This document shows, piece by piece, positions 24,174 through 35,200 of a DNA stretch of 64,000 nucleotides. The DNA is from Acanthopleura granulata (taxonomy: Eukaryota > Mollusca > Polyplacophora > Chitonida > Chitonidae). Numbering within the stretch: the first letter of the stretch is position 1; each line of letters opens with the position of its first letter. Both the position numbers and the translations under genes were made by a program. The notes below the pieces were generated by a model. It searched no databases. It was not told where the DNA came from and was given only the letters and a program-made list of their open reading frames with translations. The stretch lies in assembly GCA_016165875.1 (NCBI GenBank), contig JABBOT010000013.1, positions 8,540,909-8,604,908 on the forward strand, in the 5' to 3' direction.

Positions 24174-26290
24174 TTAGTCTGATTCTGCCTCGCTGGATGA
24201 TTCGCCCGACGATGACGAATCAGAACTTTCTGATTCGCTCTCTGATCCACTGCTGGAATCTTTACCTGCCTCCTGTAACGTAAGAAACAACATCACATTA
24301 TCATACACGGGTACAGATGTTTATTACATTTTGTTTCAGTGTGGTAATTGAATTCCCAACTCTAACACAGTTAGCAAAAGATTTGGTATGCGGATGAAAT
24401 TTACAAAAATGCAGTTTCACCGGTTCACAGCAGCGTAGAGTAATGGGACAACTCCAGCAAAATGACCAGTGGCAATGCAGAATTCAATATTCCAGTTTTA
24501 TTTAAACCAACTTGACCAATGGATTGGACTTGCCACAGAGCTCTTCTTGGCAAAGTTGATCACTGGAAGTGGAAATGGAAATAATTGGACAGCAGGGTTT
24601 CCCTTTTTTTCATAACAAAAGTACCTCCATGGGGATTTATTTGCTTATTTACTTATTCATTAATTTCACGCCAGTTTCCAGAATTTTTCACTTATTCCTA
24701 TACAATTTCCATCAGGTTTATGGGTGACTGACATAAACCATTGCCCTTTGGCAAGTCACAGACCCACTTGCACACCATCTTGGTGGCAGATTAGTTGACC
24801 GTTTATTGTCCTCAAGGCCAAAAAAAAAAAAAGTGGAGAAATAAGACCTAAGTTTTTGTGAAACAGGACAGGTACAGTAGTGCCTTAGCAATCCCTGTGC
24901 GTGCGGGTACACACCCCTCCCTTGGTCGTAGAGCTGACGGACTTTGTGGGGATGGGGAAGGCATTGTTGATGGCTGGCGTCTGTCCGTCCTTCCCTTCCT
25001 CTTCTTCCCCTTCCTCCTCGGAGGACTCCTCCTCCTCCTCCTCACTGCCTTCCTCCTCCTCGCTCTCCTCCCCGGACTCCTCACTACTGCTTCCCTCCTC
25101 CCCTTCCTCACTGCTCCCTTCCTCACCCGACTCAGACTCGGACTCCTGTCAAGTGTAATGTATAGTATGGATCAGAGTTGTTTTAGATCTTAGTGGCCAT
25201 TTTCGGACAACTGGAGTAAACGACGCGCCTGGCGCCACCCAGCCATCCGGCAGCACACAATCATTTAGCTGAAGCGATCACATGTTCAGTGGCCTCTTTC
25301 CATTTTGCTTACGCAGACATAGCCGTATGATACGGGCGATCAAAGTTTCGCAGTTTCTTGGAAAAGGATGAGGAAAGTCATCTTAATATGATGTGAACGT
25401 GCACCAGGTCTGCAGGGACTACTTTCACAAAATTTATTACTCGTATTTCTCACAACTTTTTTCTTCAAAGACTAGCCCTATAAAAGCAACGTGATTTACC
25501 CGAAATGTTAGGCAAAATCGATTTACGAAGTTTTGTGAAAATGCGTCCGTGATGACAAAGCTGTCCTTAGCCTTATGTCAGACTTTTTCTTAAGTAATTA
25601 TTCCTAAACTTGGATTTGAACAAAATTTTCAGTTTTGTCAAGAAAGAAGACAACTCTTTGTGTTAAGTAAATGATGATTAAGGAAGAGTTAAGACTAAGC
25701 AGCCAATTCGTTTACACGTGTATCGCAGTAATCCTTACACATGTATTCACAAGCAAAAATTTAAACAGGCAATAAATTTATAAACATGACTTGGAATTAC
25801 AATCAGTTTCCACAGCAGCAAAGGAGTGTACAGTAGGGAGTCAGAACAGGTAAGTCACTGGAATATAGTACTTAAACTGCCTCATCTGATTGCAGGTACA
25901 GTATAAAATGACCTACAATTTCGCCCATGACTAAGTGGCTCATTTTGCTGGATTCTGAGAGCTCTACTGATCTTGAAAAGGGGCTTTGAGGTTTCCTTGG
26001 GATTTCCTTCAGGACCAAAGCTAAAATTACAGCCTCCGAAAACCCACTTTTCTGGGCAAACTTTTGGGTGATTTTACAGGTATCCTAACTAAATTCATCA
26101 CTTGCAATACATGAATGCACATCTTCTGACACAATAAAAAAGCACTGACCTCATCATCTTCATTCTCTTTATTATCAGCTTTAGCGTCTTTTGCTTTAGT
26201 TCCCGCCGCTATGTTGTTTTTCTTCACTCCCTTTCTGCTTCGCTGTTTTACGACTTCCTCGTACTTTGCTCGTTCCTCGGGGGACAACAT
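24174..26290 (-). CDS. UBTF: UBTF copy A exons: C-terminal acidic tail
   Basis: Exon 26150-26290 encodes MLSPEERAKYEEVVKQRSRK (human LSPQDRAAYKEYISNKRK) and ends NKENEDDE. Exon 24915-25145 is a long run of Glu and Ser with SSEEGEEGSSSEESGEESEE. Exon 24174-24272 encodes EAGKDSSSGSESESESSD and ends AESD before TAA. In vertebrates this acidic Ser-rich tail is phosphorylated by CK2 and contacts SL1 (established knowledge). Many Ser-Glu pairs here fit CK2 sites. Confidence 0.9.
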
Positions 26291-29200
26291 CTAGAACACG
26301 AATAATGGATAATGGCGTCAATTAGAGAAGCTGGATAACTGAGATAATGTGGACAACTGAGATAATGTGGACAACTCTGAGATAATGGGGTTAATGAAGG
26401 CAATTGGTTTAACAGAGATAATGGAGGATAGGGATAATGAACAGAGGGGAGAACAGAGATAATGAGAAAATGGGGATACTGAGAAAAAGGGGATAGTGGT
26501 TTCTGGGGATAATGACAGGATGGGGATAAAATATACGACTGACTCACAGATTTAAATTTTTCGATGGCCTTCCTGTAGTCCTCGACCATCTGGACGCGTC
26601 GCTGGTTGTAGCTGACGCGCTCCATCTCGCTCAGCCCGCGCCACTGTATGCTGACCTGCTGGAGCCGCAGCTTGCTGGGAATATTAGTTAGTTTCCCCAT
26701 CATCTCAGCGGAGAACAGCTGGTAGCCACTTCTGTAAACAGGAAGGAAAAACGGAGCTTCACCGGCTGGAAAACATCCCCTTGTTCTGAACTCCTCTTTA
26801 CGACGTTCAAACCCGGCTTTAAAGAAACTCGCATGTATACACCTAGAGAGAACCTCTTATGCGAAAAGCTAATACGAGATGTCAGGGTTGTACAAAGTGA
26901 CCCCTTGTATTTATTTCATGGGTGTTATAAAGCCATACTCAAGAATATTTCACTTACAAAATTTACCCTCATCGACAGGTTTATAGAAAGAGCAAACCTA
27001 AAGAAACCCACTGCAGTTTGCCCAAGATCTTACAAGCCTGCTGGCTGAAAGCTGGATCTGAACATTTGGTCATTGGTCCAGAGTCGATGGACTGTGGTAT
27101 GAGTTCACATTGTGTTTATAGCAGTGCACTGAAAACAAGCGCAACAAGGGCAAAAGCAATACTTTCCCATGACCACTCGCCACATTTATGGACATATGTA
27201 AGTACAAATTTCCAATACATGGGGCTGCTATATCTTGCAAAAAGTTAGTCCTATATGTACTCGCTCCAATCTACCATTTAATTTCCGGAGAGTAGTGCGA
27301 GTCCTGCCGCCTCGCAACTCGGCCATTTATTTTATGTCTCCTGCCAATGTACAGACACTCGCAAACATGCATCGCTCCCTGTTAAAACAAAAACGACACC
27401 AGGTTTATGGCGGCACTTCCATTTGCAGTACACAACCATAAAACATGGCGTCGTTTTTTTTTTTTTTTCTAGGCCTGCCAACTAAATAATGAAGGTGAGA
27501 CCGCCAAAATTGTAGCGCACATGTTTGCAAGTGTCTGCACTTTGGCAGAAGACATACGATAAGTAGCTGAGTCGCGAGGCCACACAACTCTGGCACTACT
27601 GCCTGGAAATTAAATGGAAGGTTGTATGACTCCACAGGTATAGCGATATCCAAATATCGGAGCCACGGCGGAGTTCATGTAGGACTAGCAAAAAGTCACT
27701 GCTGTCTAAATTCCTGGGCCCACAGCTAATGGAAAGGCCCATGTTAAAGGAGACGATATCGGAAGTTTGACAGGCTGAACGATTTATACAGCTCCTCCGA
27801 AACACTGCATGTAAACTGTGGTTGATACATGTACATATTTCAGCTGAAAAACGTCATGGTTGTGAGAAATCCATGAAATATTCCACTGACATGGTACACA
27901 GTAGGTGGCATCTGTGGATAAGTCAGTCAGCGCGCTAACACAGCGCAATGACCGAAACCTTCCACCAAGGCCGTCGCTGTGAGTTCAAGCCCAGCCCAGA
28001 AGGTCTGCCAGCAACCTGCGGATGGTCGTGCGTTTCCCCGGGCTCTGCCCACTGTCCTCCCACAATAATGCTGGCCGCCATCGTATAAGTGAAATATTCT
28101 TGAGTACGGCATAAAACAGCAATCAAATAAATAAATAAATAAATTCTACACAGTACTTTTGAAAGCCCCACAGTCAGACAGCTGGAACAAAACGTACAAC
28201 AAAGTATCCAAACTCACCCTGGGGGTTTCTTGGGCTCTCCTGGGTATTTCAGTTTTAACCTGCTGTTCTCCTTTCCTGCGTGAGCCTCTGGGTGCTGCTT
28301 TCTGGGAAGAGAAGTGATGGAAACTATCCATTATGATCTGTGCTTGAAAACTGCATTTACTGCAATAGGGGAGTTTCAAGTTCGACCTCTTATATAGCTA
28401 AAAGTAAGGCAAGTGCTACTGTCCGGCTTGACAAAAATGTTAGGCAACTATTTCTGATGATTTTTGCTATAATATGAGTGTCTAAAAAAGTGTCACAAAA
28501 AATTATTTATACTATATGGACGATGGTGAAAATTGAGGAACTGAAGGTTTGTGAAATTAACTAGTTACCAAAGGAAAGAAATGTTGTCTGTACCTCCTGA
28601 ACACGGTCAGATGGGTGATCAGTAGAGTAAAGTCAACAAACGTTGCCTAACATTTTTGACAAGTCACATGACATAGCCGGACTCTTTTTACCTTCAGTGG
28701 CAAAAGAGTTCGAACTCTAAACTCACAATGTATGCATTTTTGTATACATATAGGTATTTAACACCCAACTCAAGAATTTTTCACTATGTCAGACCATGTC
28801 AGTCAGGTTTACAGGTGGAGGAAGCAAGAGAGACTGGAATAATCCAACCACTTTTGCCAGGAACCTGACAAACATTTTTACAGTTTTTCACATCCAAACA
28901 TGAGCAACATCAAATAGAGAGTGCTTCAGGAGTGCAATGAACTTTTTTTTTTGGTACAAGCAACAGAATAAATAAATAAATTGATAAATCAATAAATGAA
29001 TACCAATATCTAAATCAGCTGTCATTTTGGCCTTTGGTGTTTTACATCCATATACTTACAAATATGACTGCAGATCTCTCTCATAACTTTCTTTACATTC
29101 GAGCTCCTTTTTCTTGTATTTCTCCTAAAAGGAAAAAAAAAACATCATAAATAAACTTGTGAATGACATTTACAAAGGCTGCCATGACTTGGAATTACAA

Positions 29201-32200
29201 CGTTTTCTGTGACATCCTACAACAAATTTTTGTGAGAACTGGAAATGTGAAGTTTGGACAGACCTGAAAGGAAATTTTCAGGAATTTAGTATTGATAAAT
29301 TTAAAATTACTGTATTTGACCACAAAATTTGTCCCAAAAAGTCCAGTTTTCAAGGCATGTAAAGACAACAAAATACTGACAAACCTGAAAACACCATTCT
29401 ATGATGAATGAAACTGTCAAAATGGGGCAAAATAGTGTGATTTCGTCATGGATGAGGTTTAAGGTTAAATACAGTTAAAGCTTAATAGGGGAGTTTCGAG
29501 TTCAAACTCATTTATCCCGAAAGGTAAGAAAAGTCCCACCATACCATGTGACCTGTCAAAAATGTTAGGCAGCTTTTTCTGATTACATTTGGCATAACAT
29601 TGTTGCCTATAAAAGTGTCACAAAAAGTTATTTATACTGGACATACAATGGTGAAAATTGAGGATCCGGAGGTGTGTGGACTTCAGAAGTTCACGGAGGG
29701 AGGACGGGTTATTTGTACCTCCTGAACACCGAGAGAAAAGTGATCAGCAAATTAGAGTCAACAAAGATAGCTTAACATTTCTGACCAGTCAACTGACAAA
29801 GTAGGACTATTTTTGGTTTTAGCAACGAAAGAGTTCAAACTGGAAACTCCCTTATTAACTGTACCCTTTGTGAGAGAGGAAATTAGAAGCCTTGACCTAC
29901 CCTCTTACTGTCGGGTAACTCGCTGTACGCCTTGGACAGAAGCCTCACGATGTCCTGGTTGGATATATTTGGGTATCGTTGTTTGAATTTGTCCTTTTTC
30001 TCAGTTATAAACATGAACAGAGCCGTCATTGGTCGCTTAGGTTTCTGTTCGTTGGTCACCTCCTGAAAATGGTAGATGATTTGGGTACAAAACTTACGAG
30101 AACTTTTTTGTTATATTAACATACGAATATACGAAAGTGGCTGTGTTAAAACAGATTCCTTGATTAATCACTAATGTAAAAACATTTAGGTTCCTAATCA
30201 ATATGCATAGAAAAAGCATAATTTCCCACTTCCCAAAATATACAATTTCCCTGCAATGCTGGAGAGATACTTTACACTGCATGTATCTGTACTTACAGAC
30301 GGCAACGTGCCGTTTGTCTTCGCCTTTTTCTGGGCTTTGAGGGCCTCTTCTTTCTCCAGTCTCTCCAACTCCTCCACAGGTAAACAGGCACGGTATTTCT
30401 CGTACTGCGTTTTGTATAATGCAGTTTTCTGGGAAATTGAACAAATATGTGGAGTGTATGATTAACTGAGGTCTACTGTACGTAGTTACAGGTAAAGTCA
30501 CACTTAGCTTTTTCATTGTACTGATTGGAAATTTTTTTCGATTTTTTGGGGAGGGGGAGGGCAGGGGTTTTATTGAACAAATGTTTACAACATGTTTATA
30601 CATGTAAAGTATGGCAGTTTGAATAAAACCCCTTGCGTCTCATGAAACCCACTGTACACATTTCCTGGAATATTTTGTCTTTAAACTGAAAGACACACAG
30701 TCAATCAAGCAGATCCTTAAAAAGCAGACAGCCAGACAGAAATTACCGACATTATTGAAAGGTAGCTTAAGATTCACTTTGGTGCAGTGGCAACTGCCGT
30801 TTAGATTTTCTTGCCTGTCATTTGCTAGGAATGGCCTGACCTAACATTTATGTGGTCTTACACACAGAGGCTGTTTGTCTTTTATACGACGTTTTAGAAC
30901 ACATAAATTTTTATCTCTATATAGCCACCTGTTCTGCAGTTTTATTGTATCTTTCCCGCTCCTTGTCACTGAGCGCCTTCCACCGGCGTGATATCTCCCC
31001 CATTCTCTCTGTGGACGGAATGTTTGTCAACTGCGACAACAACGTGGAGGAAAAATAGGCATACCCACTTCTGCAAAACAACAACAACAACACGCAGACA
31101 TTTTAGTTTACTTTCTCATAATTAGTGAAGAATATCCTTCTGGAAATCTCGGCAAACATGGGTCCTTGTTTTCTCCCTAAACTTTGTGAAACTGCATCCT
31201 TTAATTTTTATTCTATAAAGATAATAAAAATACCAGACCCTTATTTACAACTGCAGCCACAATAAAAAGGAAAAAAAAAAAAGGTTCCAATAAAAAAAAA
31301 AGTTAAGTGTTTTGTAAGCCTTGACAAATTTGAAGATGCTTGTTGCAAGTTGTGGATTATTTACAAATGAAGTTCAGTAACCTTTTCTGTCAGTGGTCAG
31401 AAAAAACAAGATTTCACAAAAAAACTTTTCAAAGGTAAATTGAAAAAAAATAAACAGGGAGCTTTTGACTTACGAGGGAGGTTTCTCCGGCTTTCCGTAA
31501 TGATGATCCCGGACTTTCTCTTCGGCCTTTGTGAGAACGGCCCGATACGGTTTGGGTTTATAGTCCGGGTGATCTTTACAATACTCCTGTAATGTTTTCT
31601 GAAAACAACACAACACTGCACATTCCAACATACTGTACTATTTTATCATGTAAATACACTTATGGCTACACTCGGCCCTAATCAATATGCATACAAAAAG
31701 CATAATTTCCCACTTCCCAAAATATACAATTTCCCTGCAATGCTGGAGAGATACTTTACACTGCATGTATTTGTACTTACAGACGGTAACGTAAATACAT
31801 CTGATTTACTTTTTCAGAGAGTGGCAACTGAATGAATCAATCAATCTTTTTTTTTTTTTTTTTTTACAGAACGGCTGAAAATAGACATTTTAGAAACGTA
31901 GCAGGTGTCGCTACATGTGAGTGTATTTTTGTACTCTATTCCATAACGGTATTCATGATTTGTAATCTACGTAACGGTGAATTTGTTCTCATTTATTTAT
32001 TTATTTAGGCAAGTTGTCTAGTAAGCATTACAGTCTCTGTATGCAAACTCCAGGCATCAAGGCCTATCTACTACACCCAGTCATGTTATGCAGACGCCAA
32101 GCCAAACAGTGCCTAACCTATTCCTCTCACGCTGAGCATCAAGTGAAGTACTGCCGAGTACGCCTTGCTTTGGGATTGAACCCTCAGGTGTACCGTTAAC

Positions 32201-35200
32201 GAGCTTACTTACCTGATACTCTTTCTGGCCCTCCAAGGCCATCGTGATGAACTTCATCTTCTTGCTGGGCTTTAGCACACTCCACCTCTTCTTCAACTCC
32301 TGGGATGCATCCGCTTTTGTTAACTGTTCAACATTTGAAATGATTAGAGTGAATAAGGCAAATAACAGTGCTATAACTTGACAAGTTTTCTAGTTATACA
32401 AACCTACATTGCTCTATTTCTTCTCACTTGAAAACAGTTAATCTCTGGGTTGTATTCAATATATTCAAATCCTATGTTGTTTTCTTTCAACTTAAAATTG
32501 ACACATTTAATCTTTGTAATTCAACAAATTTAAACTTTGAAATCAACAAATTCCAAATCTTTCCAATTAACAAATTCCAAATTTTTAAACTACAACAAAT
32601 TTTCACCTTTCTTTTTCAAATTAACAAATTTCAACATTACAAAATTAACAAATTCCAAATATTTCTTGTACCTCAGGTTTACTGATCATCATCTCCTCTA
32701 ACTTGGCATTGAGGAAGAGCTGCTGAGCAGACAGAGGTTTGGCAGGTTTTTTCTCCACCTCAACCTTCTCCTGCTTCTTCTTGCCCGGGACGGAGCTTTT
32801 GCTGGGAAGGAGGTCAGGATGCTCTTCTCTGTCCACAGCAGCAAAACAACGCACCGTTAGTTTCAGCATTTGGGAAAAGAAAATATAACTAGAGCCTATA
32901 GGCACTGAAATGTATTCTATGATGAATGCTAAGGTTTCTTGCATGTAGATACTTCAGTTGCCTGGCCTTTGTTTATAGTGAAGTCACTCTGTCATAATTT
33001 CACACCTTTATCCATCAACTGTTTGTGCAAGCTAGGACGTTGGAGAATCGCTTTATGAGGACAGGAAAAATTAATTAGTGATAAACATTCGAGTTGTTGC
33101 CTGCAGGCTGGGTATTTGACCCTTACTGGCCTAAGCAACAACAACTCTTCACTTCTGTGTTTCACATTCATAGGAACCGACATGACAAAGGAGAAACACA
33201 AACTCCGTTCCATGAAAGAAAGTTATAAAACACATTTTTTTTTCCAGTAAGATAAAGTGTGTATATAATAAACTGATAACATTTGAAGCAGCGTACATAT
33301 ATGAAAGTATACCCTAAGGAAGGGGCAGGGGGAGAATTTCATTCATATCCAGCCAAAATACAGTTTCTCTACTTTCTATACAAACTTTGCTTGAGGTGAG
33401 TTCAGCATGGTAGCCTTTACACAGAGCAGTTATAGATTTCTGCTTCATGTGGTCGGACATTGTCAACCCTCATTTGAATTGTGAAGAACAATCCGTTTCA
33501 CCTCAGATGACCCAAATAAACCTCATAAAAATCATGCAATACAATATGCTGACCTTTATAAATTTTCTCTTGGCATGCCCTACATAATGTTGAATTATTA
33601 CTTCAATAACGAAATTTGATACGTGATACAGTCTACCATTTTCGTTATTACCAACTTGTGACTTCTGACGCGTTTAAAACAAGTTTAAACTTATTTTTAG
33701 ATCTGTACTGTTTATGTGTCGGTGTTAAGGTGCACATGGGTACAGATCTGTACCATTCTGGTATATGACATCTTCATTCTAATTCCTTGAAAATGATTTA
33801 AGTTGCTTGACATAACCATTGGTGCTTGGTACATGTAGCTGGTAGGGCCTAATGAATAAGGCGTTGTGTGCCACCGATTTGCCGAGGGGTCCATTCACAA
33901 ATCGAGGGGTGTTTTCCTATCCGTATTTAGACGCTGTCTAGCCTTTAAAATCTGTTATGTCCCTCAATCAGAAATGATCAGCTGAGGGGATTGCATGTTC
34001 CAGCAATTTTAAAACGCTTGTGTTAGGTCTATATCGGCTGTTTTAAACGATTGTTTCCGTTAAGACTTCATGCAGTCTGCCATCTTTAGTCAGAAAATCC
34101 GGTAATCTCTGTGATTGTGGAGGATTTACACTGTTAGATAGGGTAGCTCAAAAGACGAAAACTCACACCGTGTGGAGAATTTAAGATAAACAAAAATGTC
34201 TAATAATGGGGCCGCTGCCTAAAACTAAAAGCAAAATTCAGCTTTTTTGACACATATTTGCCTCTAAAAATGCACCTTTCAGGGCGATGCTTCAGGCCAC
34301 AACCACAAGTTCCAGAGGAGAGACCACTTAAAAACCGTAGGTGAAAGTACCTTTAGTTGTTTTTTTCCCTTTCCCCTGAATTAAAAGCAGTCAATTATTC
34401 AGATCACGTGGCGGACTTCATGGACCATACCACTAATGTATGCCACTTGACTCATGTGAAGAAGAGATTTTATTTGATTGATTGGTGTTTTTAGGCCATA
34501 CTCAAGAAATTTTCACATACATGATGAGGGTCAGCATAATGGTGGGAGGAAACCAGACTGCTTGCAGACCATCCTATGTACAGCTGGAGAGGAAGCCAGC
34601 ATGAGCTGGGCTTGAACTGACACGCATCGCATTGGCGAGACTGTGGTCTGAGAAAAAACTACCTGTAGGAGGTCCAAGGGTGTTGGATGGAGGTAAGATC
34701 AGTGTACGATACGTTAAGATGGTCAGACAATGTTTCCAATATAATTTTTACAGACTTTCGACGCCATAATACAACACATATCGCCCCAAACAATATTCCA
34801 TAACAGACTGACATTTTTGTTCTCAAGGTACATCCCCTTTAGAATTAATATTATCACTGAAGTGGACGCTAGTACACCAATAGTTGACTTACCTGAACTT
34901 TTCCAATTTGTTTTTGTACTCTTCGTTTTCAGCATTGTAAGCCTCGGCATATTTTTGCTGAAATATATTTATTTATTTATTTGATTGGTGTTTCACGCCG
35001 CACTCAAGAATATTGCACTGATAAACGGCCTGCCTTTCTTCAATTGGCTAACACTAACTGATTCCCAGGCTATAATGTAATTCATAATACAGTTCACTGT
35101 ATTTCACCTCAGGAGGCAAATACAGGCCGTGAAGTGATACTTTTCATGTAACTGCTGAAGTTTTTGATATAAGAAATTAATCAAACTCCCCCCCCCCCCC

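Noticed and set aside
24848..25193. Plus-strand Leu/Ser-rich ORFs and the minus-strand Arg-rich ORF
   Set aside because: They are other-frame shadows of the UBTF acidic-tail exon (24915-25145); the Glu/Ser frame joins its neighbours in phase.
30094..30603. 169-codon minus-strand ORF reading through exon 30297-30428
   Set aside because: Wrong frame for UBF; the frame KTALYKTQYEKYR with flanking AG/GT is the one continuous with adjacent exons.
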